Shown: in pieces, positions 19,450 through 27,508 of the stretch
Layout: every line of letters begins with the position of its first letter
Numbering within the stretch: position 1 is the stretch's first letter
Notes under the pieces: generated by a model
What the model saw: only the letters and a program-made list of their open reading frames with translations
What the model was told of the DNA's origin: nothing
Database searches by the model: none
Program-made: the position numbers and the translations under genes
Source of the DNA: Tritonibacter horizontis
GTDB taxonomy: Bacteria; Pseudomonadota; Alphaproteobacteria; Rhodobacterales; Rhodobacteraceae
Direction of reading: 5' to 3'
NCBI RefSeq assembly: GCF_001518015.1
Contig: NZ_LPUY01000038.1
Coordinates: 28,470-92,469 of the forward strand
Length of the DNA stretch: 64,000 nucleotides

Positions 19450-20610
19450 TTATCCTCTGCGGGCGGCCATGGCTTCGGCAAACCTCTCAAAGAGGTAGTA
19501 ACTGTCCTGCGGTCCCGGGCTGGCTTCCGGGTGGTGCTGAACGGAGTAGACCGGACGCTCGGTCATGCGGATACCGCAGTTGGAGCCGTCGAACAGCGAC
19601 ACATGGGTTTCTTCTACGCCAGCAGGCAGCGATTGCGCATCGACCGCAAACCCGTGGTTCATCGAGGTGATTTCAACCTTACCGGTGCTGTTATCCTTGA
19701 CCGGGTGGTTGGCCCCGTGGTGGCCGTGGTTCATCTTTATCGTCTTGGCGCCAAGCGCCAGCGCCAGCATCTGGTGCCCAAGGCAGATCCCAAAGACCGG
19801 CAGGTCGGTCTTGTCCAGGATGTCCCGGATCATCGGCACCGCATAGCTGCCGGTCGCCGCCGGGTCGCCGGGGCCATTGGACAGAAAGACACCGTCGGGG
19901 TCGTGGGCCAGCACCTCTTCCGAGGTTGCGGTCGCAGGCAGCACCGTGACATCACACCCGGCGGAGGCCAGGCAGCGCAAGATGTTGCGCTTGGCGCCGT
20001 AGTCGATCGCGACAACCTTGTGTGTGGCAGTTTCTTGACGGGTGTACCCCTCGGGCCAGGCCCACCGCATTTCATCCCAGCGATAGCTCTGGGCGCATGT
20101 GACATCCTTGGCAAGGTCCATGCCTTCCAGTCCGGGCCAGGCCCGCGCCTGCGCGACCAGTGCCTCGATGTTGAAATCACCGTCGGGATTATGCTCCAGC
20201 GCGACATGCGGCGCGCCCTGTTGGCGAATGGCCCGGGTCAGCCGCCGGGTATCAATGCCGCCAATGGCAATGCGCCCGGTGCGGGTCAGCCAGGACTTCA
20301 GCTCTTCGGTCGTGCGCCAGTTGGACGCCAGCGTCGGGTCCCATTTTACGACCATGCCCGCAGCAACCGGATCGGCAGTTTCGTCGTCTTCGGGTGTGAC
20401 GCCGGTGTTGCCGATATGGGGGAAGGTGAAGGTGACGATCTGCCCGGCATAGGACGGATCGGTCATGATCTCCTGATAGCCTGTCATTGCAGTGTTGAAG
20501 CAAAGCTCTGCCACGCATCGTCCGGTTGCGCCAAAGCCGTGTCCGTAAAACACGGTCCCGTCAGCAAGGGCCAGACAAGCGGTAGGTTTCGGCGAAACGG
20601 TATCGACCAT
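19450..20610 (-). CDS. carA: Carbamoyl-phosphate synthase small subunit
   Basis: A 386-residue glutamine amidotransferase subunit that supplies ammonia to CarB for carbamoyl phosphate, used for arginine and pyrimidines. The N-terminal CPSase_sm_chain domain (LALADGTVFYGHGFGATG) is followed by the class I amidotransferase domain with the nucleophilic cysteine in GICLGHQMLALALG and the histidine/glutamate pair in VQHHPEASPGPQDS. carB is not in the window. It is divergent from the YqeY gene. Confidence 0.97.
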   Translation of the reverse strand: MVDTVSPKPTACLALADGTVFYGHGFGATGRCVAELCFNTAMTGYQEIMTDPSYAGQIVTFTFPHIGNTGVTPEDDETADPVAAGMVVKWDPTLASNWRTTEELKSWLTRTGRIAIGGIDTRRLTRAIRQQGAPHVALEHNPDGDFNIEALVAQARAWPGLEGMDLAKDVTCAQSYRWDEMRWAWPEGYTRQETATHKVVAIDYGAKRNILRCLASAGCDVTVLPATATSEEVLAHDPDGVFLSNGPGDPAATGSYAVPMIRDILDKTDLPVFGICLGHQMLALALGAKTIKMNHGHHGANHPVKDNSTGKVEITSMNHGFAVDAQSLPAGVEETHVSLFDGSNCGIRMTERPVYSVQHHPEASPGPQDSYYLFERFAEAMAARRG

Positions 20611-20732
20611 GACTCAGACTCTCCATGCGGGCAAAATTCGCGCATCAATAGGGGCCGTGTGGTCTGGGGTCAAGCGCTGAACAGGCGGCACAGCACGGGT
20701 TTATGCCCGCAGAGGCGGTTGTTCAGGACATC

Positions 20733-20761
20733 TTGAAAATCCTGTTGGATTTGATTAATAC
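20733..20761 (+). promoter_or_regulatory. Sigma-70 promoter of the YqeY gene
   Basis: TTGAAA (20733-20738), a 17-bp spacer and TAATAC (20756-20761) are close to the housekeeping consensus. A start near 20768 would give a leader of about 30 nt before the ATG at 20797. Confidence 0.6.
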
Positions 20762-20796
20762 TGCGCGTTCTTGTTCCACATGGACGAAGAGAGCAC

Positions 20797-21270
20797 ATGG
20801 ATACGCGAGACCGGGTCAACCAGGCCCTCAAGCAGGCAATGAAGGACAAGGCGACAGACCGCCTGTGTACTTTGCGCCTGATCAATGCCGCTATCAAGGA
20901 CCGCGAAATCGCGGCACGGGGTGACGGCGAAGAGGGTGGTATCGAGGACGAAGATATCCTGGCCATCCTCGGCAAGATGACCAAACAGAGGAATGAAAGC
21001 GCCCGCGCCTACGAAGAAGGCGGGCGGCTTGATCTGGCAGAACGCGAGATGAACGAGATCGCCATCATCGAGGAGTTCCTGCCCAAACAACTTTCGCATG
21101 ACGAAATCAGCACCGCGGTGAAACACGCCGTTGATGAAACCGGGGCTGAATCGATTCGCGACATGGGCAAGGTGATGGGAGCCTTGAAGGCAAAATACAC
21201 CGGCCAGATGGATTTCGGCAAAGTCGGACCAATGGTCAAGGATCAGCTCTGCTCCGCTGGCGGCTGCTAG
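20797..21270 (+). CDS. GatB/YqeY domain-containing protein
   Basis: A 157-residue cytoplasmic protein of the YqeY family. The opening segment (DRVNQALKQAMKDKATDRLCTLRLINAAIKD), the central KMTKQRNESARAYEEGGRLDLAEREMNEIAIIEEFLP and the end MGKVMGALKAKYTGQMDFGKVG are typical. The domain resembles the tail of amidotransferase subunit GatB, which binds tRNA; the role of free-standing YqeY proteins is not well established. It is a single gene with its own promoter and terminator. Confidence 0.95.
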   Translation: MDTRDRVNQALKQAMKDKATDRLCTLRLINAAIKDREIAARGDGEEGGIEDEDILAILGKMTKQRNESARAYEEGGRLDLAEREMNEIAIIEEFLPKQLSHDEISTAVKHAVDETGAESIRDMGKVMGALKAKYTGQMDFGKVGPMVKDQLCSAGGC

Positions 21271-21333
21271 GGGACAGAGGCGCCAGAACGGCGTGTTGCC
21301 CGGTTGTCACCTGGCAAATTCGATAGGACAGCG

Positions 21334-21365
21334 ACCCCGGCCCTCTGGTAGCGGCCGGGGTTTTT
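21334..21365 (+). terminator. Intrinsic terminator after the YqeY gene
   Basis: ACCCCGGCC (21334-21342) pairs perfectly with GGCCGGGGT (21353-21361), followed by TTTTC. It lies 63 bp past the stop codon. Confidence 0.88.
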
Positions 21366-21377
21366 CGTTGTGGGGCC

Positions 21378-21878
21378 TCAATCTGCCCCCTCAACCCGCT
21401 GCCGCAGGGCGATGCGAAGGTCGTCGTAGAGCGCCTTGCGCTCCGGTTCGCTCAGAAAGGCGCCGATCTCCACCTCGCGGCCAGCGCCACGCAGGGTGAC
21501 ATAGTGGGGCACCGGCCCGTGATCACGATGCAGCACAACCTGCGCCCAATGCCGGTTGCAGCGCCACGTCTGTTCGCCGCCAGCCGCGTCCGTGCGGATC
21601 AGTTCGGCCAGCTCGGGCCCAAGGCGGAGCACCTCGATCACCTGCGACTGTCGCCGGTGGCGATCCAGCGCATATTTCATGCCGAAAATCGCCAGCGCCA
21701 AAAAAGGGATCAGACCCCAGAACAGGGTTGATCCCAGGACCGGCAGCAGCGGCAGCGAAATCAAGGCCGCCGTTGCCCCGAGAAAACCGACATAGCCTTC
21801 GGGCGTGAGCGATTGATGCGGCCACACGTGCAGCTCGCCATTTTGATCGCTTGGGGGGCATGTCCAATCATACGGCAT
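21378..21878 (-). CDS. DUF2244 membrane protein
   Basis: A 166-residue inner-membrane protein of the DUF2244 family. Two hydrophobic helices (about residues 30-70: GFLGATAALISLPLLPVLG and LFWGLIPFLALAIFGMKYAL) are followed by a basic linker and a beta-rich cytoplasmic domain with HYVTLRGAGREVEIGAFLSEPERKALYDDLRIAL, the family signature. It lies downstream of ctaD on the same strand, beyond the ctaD terminator. Function unknown; family members often sit near respiratory oxidase genes. Confidence 0.88.
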   Translation of the reverse strand: MPYDWTCPPSDQNGELHVWPHQSLTPEGYVGFLGATAALISLPLLPVLGSTLFWGLIPFLALAIFGMKYALDRHRRQSQVIEVLRLGPELAELIRTDAAGGEQTWRCNRHWAQVVLHRDHGPVPHYVTLRGAGREVEIGAFLSEPERKALYDDLRIALRQRVEGAD

Positions 21879-21960
21879 GGGGTGAGTTTAGTCGGCGGGC
21901 GAAAGGTGTCGAGGGGGACGCCGTCGGAAATCCGGCAAAATACCTCTGCGGTGCTGCGAC

Positions 21961-21997
21961 AAAAAATCGCCCCGGAGCGGTAAGCTTCGGGGCGATT
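21961..21997 (-). terminator. Intrinsic terminator after ctaD
   Basis: On the minus strand AATCGCCCCG (21997 to 21988) pairs with CGGGGCGATT (21974 to 21965), a perfect 10-bp stem that runs into TTTTGTC, so the transcript ends in six consecutive U residues. It lies 24 bp after the ctaD stop. Confidence 0.88.
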
Positions 21998-22020
21998 CGG
22001 TTTGGTTCGATCTGGTCGCG

Positions 22021-23694
22021 TTAGTGCGCGTGACCTTTGTCCCAGTCTTCCTGTTTCGGCAGGATTTCAAAGGTATGCTCTGGCGGCGGAGAGGGCAGGG
22101 TCCACTCCAGCGTGTCGGCATATTCGTTCCAGTAGTTGTTCTGGGTGATGCGCGCGCCCCGCAAGAGCGAGTAGATCACCACACCGAAGAACAGGATGAA
22201 GGATGCAAAGGACAGGAACGCGCCATAGGACGAGATCTTGTTCCAGTAGGCAAAGCCTTCAGGATAGTCGATGTAGCGACGCGGCATGCCCTGACGTCCG
22301 AGGAAGTGCTGCGGGAAGAAAGTGATGTTTGCGCCGATGAAGAACATCCAGAAATGGATCTGCGCGCCCAGCTCGTTGTACTGACGGCCGGTCATCTTAC
22401 CGAAGTAGAAGTAGATCCCGGAGAAGATCGCGAACACGGCACCCAAGCTCATGACGTAGTGGAAGTGGGCCACAACGTAATAGGTGTCATGATAGGCGCG
22501 GTCGACGGCAGCCTGGGACAGCACCACACCCGTGACACCGCCGACGGTGAACAGGAACAGGAAGCCGAAGGCGAACATCATCGGGGCCTTGAACTCGATG
22601 GAGCCGCCCCACATGGTTGCGATCCAGGAGAACACCTTCACCCCGGTCGGCACCGCAATCACCATGGTCGCCAGCATGAAGTAGGCCTGTTGGTTGAGGC
22701 TCATGCCGACGGTATACATGTGGTGCGCCCAGACGACGAAGCCCAGAACACCAATCGCAATGATTGCCCAGACCATCGGCAGGTAGCCAAAGACCGGCTT
22801 GCGCGAGAAGGTGGCGATAACGTGGCTGATGATGCCAAAGCCCGGCAGGATCACAATGTAGACTTCCGGGTGTCCAAAGAACCACAGAATGTGCTGGTAG
22901 AGGATCGGATCGCCGCCACCTGCGGGGTCAAAGAACGTGAACCCGAAGTTGCGGTCCATCAGCAGCATGGTGATGGCGCCTGCCAGAACCGGCAGCGACA
23001 GCAGGATCAACCAGGACGTGACAAAGATCGACCAGGAAAACAGCGGCACCTTGAACAGGGTCATGCCGGGGGCACGCATGTTCAGGAAGGTGGTGATCAT
23101 GTTGATCGCGCCGAGGATCGAGGAGGCACCGGAGACGTGCACGGCGAAGATCGCCAGATCCATCGAGTAGCCGCCTTCCTGCACCGAAAGCGGCGGGTAA
23201 AGCACCCAGCCCACGCCGGAACCCAGCTGACCATTGCCGCCGGGAGAGATAACGGAACACACCGCCAGGGACGTTCCAGCAACATAGAGCCAGAAGCTCA
23301 GGTTGTTCATCCGCGGGAAGGCCATGTCCGGCGCGCCGATTTGCAACGGCATGAAGTAGTTGCCAAAGCCGCCAAACAGCGCCGGAATGACAACAAAGAA
23401 CATCATCAGGATACCATGACCCGTAATGAGAACGTTCCAGAGGTGACCGTTCGGAGTACAGGTCGCGGAGGAGTCCGCGAACATGCGCGCCCCTTCCAAA
23501 CACATGTGCTGTACGCCGGGTTCCATCAGTTCGATCCGCATGAAGACGGTGAACGCGACGGATATGAAACCTGCTAGCGCCGAAACGATCAGGTAAAGGA
23601 TACCGATATCCTTGTGGTTCGTGCTCATGAACCAGCGCTGGAAGAAGCTGCGCTCGTCCTCGTGGCCGTGACCTTGAATGGCTGCGTCTGCCAT
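22021..23694 (-). CDS. ctaD: Cytochrome c oxidase subunit I (aa3-type)
   Basis: The 557-residue catalytic subunit of the terminal oxidase in the inner membrane, with twelve predicted helices. The low-spin haem ligand lies in [13 protein letters not shown], and the CuB histidine with its cross-linked tyrosine in [17 protein letters not shown], with HH in [11 protein letters not shown] completing the CuB site. The haem a3 and a ligands lie in [15 protein letters not shown]. The start at 23694 has a perfect AGGAGG ribosome-binding site. The other oxidase genes (ctaB, ctaC, ctaE) are not beside it, which is usual for Rhodobacterales, where ctaD is separate. Confidence 0.98.
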   Translation of the reverse strand: MADAAIQGHGHEDERSFFQRWFMSTNHKDIGILYLIVSALAGFISVAFTVFMRIELMEPGVQHMCLEGARMFADSSATCTPNGHLWNVLITGHGILMMFFVVIPALFGGFGNYFMPLQIGAPDMAFPRMNNLSFWLYVAGTSLAVCSVISPGGNGQLGSGVGWVLYPPLSVQEGGYSMDLAIFAVHVSGASSILGAINMITTFLNMRAPGMTLFKVPLFSWSIFVTSWLILLSLPVLAGAITMLLMDRNFGFTFFDPAGGGDPILYQHILWFFGHPEVYIVILPGFGIISHVIATFSRKPVFGYLPMVWAIIAIGVLGFVVWAHHMYTVGMSLNQQAYFMLATMVIAVPTGVKVFSWIATMWGGSIEFKAPMMFAFGFLFLFTVGGVTGVVLSQAAVDRAYHDTYYVVAHFHYVMSLGAVFAIFSGIYFYFGKMTGRQYNELGAQIHFWMFFIGANITFFPQHFLGRQGMPRRYIDYPEGFAYWNKISSYGAFLSFASFILFFGVVIYSLLRGARITQNNYWNEYADTLEWTLPSPPPEHTFEILPKQEDWDKGHAH

Positions 23695-23958
23695 TTGGGT
23701 GCCTCCTGTTTATACTCCGCAGTGACCGCACGAGGGATTCCCGGCGGTCCTGGTCTCGCACCGGTTTTAGAGCGCCATTCCATGCCCTTCAATGGCCGAG
23801 TTCGTTCTGTATCAAGAATAATTGTCGCGCCCTCTTGCGTTTTTCGCTGATCTTACCGTTGCTGTCGGGCGCGACGTGCAGAAACGGCGTCTTGCTTGAC
23901 CGGGCCGGTTCCGCCTGCAAAACCACTGCAAGTTGCCCCAAAATGGAGAGTCTCGACC

Positions 23959-24375
23959 ATGAGCGCCTATGATCCCGACAACATCTTTGCCAAAATTCTG
24001 CGGGGAGAGATCCCTTCGACACGTGTCTATGAGGATGACGAGACTCTGGCATTCATGGACATTATGCCGCGGGCGGATGGCCACCTTCTGGTCATTCCCA
24101 AGACGCCTTGCCGTAATGTGCTGGATGCCAGCCCGGCGCAATTGGAGGCGGTGATCCGCAGCGTTCAGACACTGGCGAAGGCGGCAAAAGCGGCCTTTGA
24201 TGCCGATGGGGTCACCATTCAGCAGTTCAATGAGGCCGCAGGCGGGCAGGAAGTGTTCCACCTGCATTTCCATATCCTGCCGCGCCACGAAGGCGTTGCC
24301 TTGCGGGCACCGGGCCAGATGGGCGACATGGATGACATTGCTGCCCACGCTGAGAAAATTCGCGCCGCTCTCTGA
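23959..24375 (+). CDS. HIT-family protein
   Basis: A 138-residue histidine-triad protein of the HinT branch, which hydrolyses phosphoramidates of purine nucleotides. The N-terminal segment DNIFAKILRGEIPSTRVYED and the triad VFHLHFHILPR (HxHxH) are intact. ATG 23959 is preceded by GGAG; the longer frame from 23896 lacks family-like sequence. It is a single gene that converges on lipB. Confidence 0.95.
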   Translation: MSAYDPDNIFAKILRGEIPSTRVYEDDETLAFMDIMPRADGHLLVIPKTPCRNVLDASPAQLEAVIRSVQTLAKAAKAAFDADGVTIQQFNEAAGGQEVFHLHFHILPRHEGVALRAPGQMGDMDDIAAHAEKIRAAL

Positions 24376-24458
24376 GGGCCGCCGCCATCAGCCCGTGTTG
24401 CCCGCCGCGCGGCAGCACGGGCCTTCACAATCAGGCATCGTCCCTCGGTTCGGGGCGA

Positions 24459-25136
24459 TTACGCGACGGTGCAGGTCGGGGCGCTCTCGGGTGCAAAAGC
24501 CACATCAAACGTGCGTTTCAAAGCCACATCCACATCCGCCAGCGTGACCGGCAGCCCCAGATCGACCAGGCTGGTGACCCCGTGTTCGGTGATGCCACAG
24601 GGCACGATCCCGTCAAAATGACTGAGGTCCGGTTCCACGTTGATGGAGATGCCGTGAAAACTCACCCATTTCCGCAGGCGGATGCCAATTGCTGCGATTT
24701 TATCTTCCTGAAGGGCGCCAGTGGCCGACAACGGCTTGTCCGGGCGCTCCACCCAGACGCCCACACGACCGTCCCGGACATGGCCGGTGACGTTGAATTC
24801 TTCCAGCGCCAGGATCACCCAACGTTCCAGTTGCCGCACGAAGCAGCGCACATCCTTGCCACGCTTGGCGACATCAAGCATCACATAGATGACGCGCTGT
24901 CCGGGGCCGTGATAGGTGTATTGTCCCCCCCGTTTGGTAGCATGGACTGGGAAGCGGTCGGGGTCCGTCAGGTCTTCGCGCCGCGCAGACGTGCCGGCCG
25001 TATATAGCGGTGGATGTTCGAGCAGCCAGATGCATTCCTCGGCCGCGCCGCCTGCGATATCTTCGGCCCGAGACTCCATAAAAACCGTTGCATCTTCATA
25101 AGTTGTCAAGCCGTTTGAAACGATCCACTGCACCAT
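24459..25136 (-). CDS. lipB: Octanoyl-[acyl-carrier-protein]:protein N-octanoyltransferase
   Basis: A 225-residue enzyme that moves octanoate from acyl carrier protein to lipoyl domains, the first step of lipoate attachment to pyruvate and 2-oxoglutarate dehydrogenases. The signature [20 protein letters not shown] is present, with the catalytic lysine in [15 protein letters not shown] and the acyl-enzyme cysteine in [11 protein letters not shown] (Cys180). The length is normal. It converges on the HIT gene and is divergent from the peptidoglycan-binding protein gene. Confidence 0.97.
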   Translation of the reverse strand: MVQWIVSNGLTTYEDATVFMESRAEDIAGGAAEECIWLLEHPPLYTAGTSARREDLTDPDRFPVHATKRGGQYTYHGPGQRVIYVMLDVAKRGKDVRCFVRQLERWVILALEEFNVTGHVRDGRVGVWVERPDKPLSATGALQEDKIAAIGIRLRKWVSFHGISINVEPDLSHFDGIVPCGITEHGVTSLVDLGLPVTLADVDVALKRTFDVAFAPESAPTCTVA

Positions 25137-25214
25137 TTGATAATACTCCTGTCGCTAGGCTCACATTCTAGGAAAACCTGACTCGCCTAGAGACGGTGCA
25201 ATGAGGTATTCTGA

Positions 25215-25234
25215 ATATGAAGTTCTTTTCATAT
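25215..25234. promoter_or_regulatory. Dyad ATATGAA-N6-TTCATAT upstream of the exported protein gene
   Basis: A 7-bp perfect inverted repeat ends 22 bp before ATG 25257. It could be an operator or a leader hairpin. No promoter could be assigned with confidence. Confidence 0.3.
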
Positions 25235-25256
25235 GTTGCCTGAGGGGTATAGTTCA

Positions 25257-26882
25257 ATGACATCAAAATCAATTCGGGCCCTTTTGGCCGCATCACTTTT
25301 GACGACGACAGCAGCGGCGCCGGTTGCGGCTGACAATCTCGGCGCGGCGCTTGTGGGGGGGCTGATCGGCGGCGCGATCCTGAACGAGGTGCACAAGAAC
25401 AAACGCCGCACCACCGTGACCGCAAACAGCGGAACACGGATCCGAAACCGGGAAACCCAGACCGCGTTGAATTATTTCGGATTTCCTGCGGGCACGCCCG
25501 ATGGTGTTTTTGGCAGTCGCTCCCGCGCTGCCGCCGCGCAATATCAGGTTTTCATGGGGTATCCCTCTACAGGTAATCTGACGCAATATGAGCGCGATTT
25601 CCTGGTTTCCTCCTACTCGCGCGCCCAAGTCGGCGGTCCGCAGGTCATCAAGGCCATGCAAAACCCCGCAGGGGTCCGAACGGTGCTGCATATCTGGCGG
25701 GACGAGGCAAACGGGACTCGCAGCGCGTCAAGCGGCTACGGCTATGCCGGTCTGCCGATTGAGGTCTCAAACGCTATTGACGAGATCGCAGCCAGTGCAG
25801 AGCCGACTGCAGAACAACTGCTGCAGCGCTCCGGCTTCATGCAGCTGGCAGATATGAACGGCGACGGTAAAAATGACTATATGATTGATACTTCGGTATC
25901 GGGCAGCTCCTTTTGGTGCGGCGCATCGCATTGTTCTGTCATGGTTTTCGTTTCCACCCCGCAGGGGTACCAGCGCAATGATTTCATGGCACGCGACGTG
26001 ACAACGGCCGATTTTTCCTGCCACCAGTCGGTTTGTCGTCTGAGCGAGGCACCGACGACCCTGGCGGCAGCGCCACCGGCGCCGCCGGTCGCCGCCCCGG
26101 TGCCGGTGGCTGCACCGACTGCACCGGTCATGGCGTCTGGGCAAGCCACCTCCGGCGGGGCTCTTGGCGGCATCCAGCTGTTTGAGGCCCCGGCGGCGGC
26201 ACCCCCCTCTTTGACCAGCCACTGCAGCAAGATCAGCCTCCTGACCAATACCAATGGCGGGTTCGTTACCGCTGCAAGCATGACCGACCCGGATCTTGCA
26301 CTGGGCGAGCAGTTTTGTCTGGCGCGGTCCTATGCCATCAATCGTGGCGAAACCGCTGTGGCCGGCATACAGGGCGTTTCGCAATCCCAGGTGGACGCGC
26401 AATGCGACCAGTTCGGCCCGGCGGTGCGGCCGTTCCTTGCCAACCTTGGCACAACGGACCCTGCCGTGGTCATCGGCGACGTCCAGAAATTTATCCTGCA
26501 ATCCAATATGTCCGTCGATCAGTTGAAAACCACAGCGAGCATTTGCCTGTTCTCCGGGTATCGTCGCGACAGCATGGATGTGGCCCTGGGGGCCGCACTC
26601 CTGTTGGTTGGGCTGGGCGAACAGCCCTATGCCGAACTTGTCGGTCACCATATGGCGCTTGGCTTTGGCGCGCCGGTCAAGCTGAACCGCGCGCAGGGCT
26701 GGTATAGCCTTGCCACCAATGCCCTCGACAGTGGGGCAGAGCCGGTGTTCGCCCCCGGTCAGCCGGAGCGGGTGGCGCTGATCAAGGCGGCGTCAAATGG
26801 ACTGACCGGGTCCAATATCCCGGCGCCCGTGCAAGCATCCACCGGCGGGGCAGCGCTGCCTGTCTTTGGTAGTTCTGACTGA
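25257..26882 (+). CDS. Exported peptidoglycan-binding-domain protein
   Basis: A 541-residue protein with an N-terminal signal peptide (SIRALLAASLLTTTAAAPVAAD). Residues about 25-45 contain a glycine-rich hydrophobic segment (LGAALVGGLIGGAILNEV). About residues 65-115 form a peptidoglycan-binding-like repeat (RETQTALNYFGFPAGTPDG, then GSRSRAAAAQYQVFMGYP). A low-complexity Pro/Ala linker near residues 265-300 (about 26050-26150) separates this from a C-terminal helical domain of unknown function. It contains several cysteines, as expected of a periplasmic protein. ATG 25257 is chosen because GAGGGG precedes it and the signal peptide begins there. The gene ends at a strong terminator. Confidence 0.8.
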   Translation: MTSKSIRALLAASLLTTTAAAPVAADNLGAALVGGLIGGAILNEVHKNKRRTTVTANSGTRIRNRETQTALNYFGFPAGTPDGVFGSRSRAAAAQYQVFMGYPSTGNLTQYERDFLVSSYSRAQVGGPQVIKAMQNPAGVRTVLHIWRDEANGTRSASSGYGYAGLPIEVSNAIDEIAASAEPTAEQLLQRSGFMQLADMNGDGKNDYMIDTSVSGSSFWCGASHCSVMVFVSTPQGYQRNDFMARDVTTADFSCHQSVCRLSEAPTTLAAAPPAPPVAAPVPVAAPTAPVMASGQATSGGALGGIQLFEAPAAAPPSLTSHCSKISLLTNTNGGFVTAASMTDPDLALGEQFCLARSYAINRGETAVAGIQGVSQSQVDAQCDQFGPAVRPFLANLGTTDPAVVIGDVQKFILQSNMSVDQLKTTASICLFSGYRRDSMDVALGAALLLVGLGEQPYAELVGHHMALGFGAPVKLNRAQGWYSLATNALDSGAEPVFAPGQPERVALIKAASNGLTGSNIPAPVQASTGGAALPVFGSSD

Positions 26883-26907
26883 GATTAGCACCTGTTATCA
26901 GTGCGTT

Positions 26908-26945
26908 GAAAAGCCCCCGGAACAAGTCTGGGGGCTTTTCCAATT
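26908..26945 (+). terminator. Intrinsic terminator after the peptidoglycan-binding protein gene
   Basis: GAAAAGCCCCC (26908-26918) pairs perfectly with GGGGGCTTTTC (26930-26940), followed by CAATTTT. Confidence 0.88.
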
Positions 26946-26982
26946 TTATCCGCCAAAAGTTGGAAAAAACCACTTTTGTCCC

Positions 26983-27010
26983 TTCACAAGGTCACGGGCG
27001 TGGTCTATAC
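26983..27010 (+). promoter_or_regulatory. Possible promoter of tRNA-Leu
   Basis: TTCACA (26983-26988), a 16-bp spacer and CTATAC (27005-27010) lie 25 bp before the tRNA. The match to consensus is moderate. Confidence 0.4.
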
Positions 27011-27035
27011 GCCCCTTCACCAAGTCATAGACAGT

Positions 27036-27122
27036 GCGGTCGTGGCGGAATTGGTAGACGCGCAGCGTTGAGGTCGCTGTGGGGTAACACCCGTGGAAGT
27101 TCGAGTCTTCTCGACCGCACCA
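27036..27122 (+). tRNA. tRNA-Leu (anticodon GAG)
   Basis: An 87-nt class II tRNA. The acceptor stem GCGGTCG (27036-27042) pairs with CGACCGC (27112-27118), followed by the discriminator A and an encoded CCA. The D-arm region TGGCGGAATTGGTAGACGC is typical of tRNA-Leu. The anticodon stem-loop CAGCG-TTGAGGT-CGCTG gives anticodon GAG, reading CUC/CUU codons. A variable arm and a T-arm with GTTCGAGTC follow. An integrase-like fragment starts 58 bp downstream. Confidence 0.95.
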
Positions 27123-27508
27123 ACTTGTGAGCCTAAGGCTTTGGTTTCCTTCGATATTATTCGATTGTAGGAAGCTAGAGTGGCACACATCAAACACACA
27201 ATTCGGCGGAACGATACCTTCTACTATAATAGAAGGACTCCCAAGGGTTCCGTTCACAACTATGGTCAAAGCATTCGTCTCAGTCTGGGGGCTTGCCCCG
27301 AGCGTGTTGCAATCATTGCTGAGCGTTTGACCCGCATCTTGGATCAAGCTTTCGTTTCCGGGCAAAAGTTGAACTTGGAAATGACTCTACACCAGATCCC
27401 GTCTAAGAGACGGGGAGTAGCTCAAGGCGCCAAATCCGCCGCTCCGTCATCCCGAGCACAGGCTATGCCCGACCTTCGTCCTGCTTCGCGGTAACGTAGC
27501 TGCGCTGG
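27123..27508. other. tRNA-Leu 3' flank: AT-richer remnant region
   Basis: The stretch between the tRNA and the convergent GGDEF-EAL gene holds only the integrase-like fragment and a short perfect hairpin, CCCGTCT-AAG-AGACGGG (27398-27414), without a U-tract. I found no second copy of the tRNA 3' end in the window that would mark the other boundary of an island. Confidence 0.55.
27180..27494 (+). pseudogene. Truncated N-terminus of a tyrosine-recombinase-type integrase
   Basis: A 104-codon frame. Its first about 55 residues (IKHTIRRNDTFYYNRRTPKG, then YGQSIRLSLGACPERVAIIAERLTRILDQAF) resemble the N-terminal DNA-binding segment of phage-type integrases (DUF6538-like: a basic strand, a Tyr-rich RxPK motif, SLGT-like strand and helix). 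No core-binding or catalytic domain follows, and the last 30 codons look like random coding (Ser/Arg/Ala rich). The AT content is higher than in the flanking genes. Position next to the 3' end of tRNA-Leu is the classical attachment site, so this is probably the remnant of an integrated element. It may not be expressed. Confidence 0.6.

Noticed and set aside
22024..23577. 517-codon open frame antisense to ctaD
   Set aside because: Shadow of a highly conserved gene; composition rich in His, Asp and Arg with no domain.
27398..27414. Terminator in the tRNA-Leu flank
   Set aside because: The CCCGTCT/AGACGGG hairpin is perfect but no U-tract follows on either strand.
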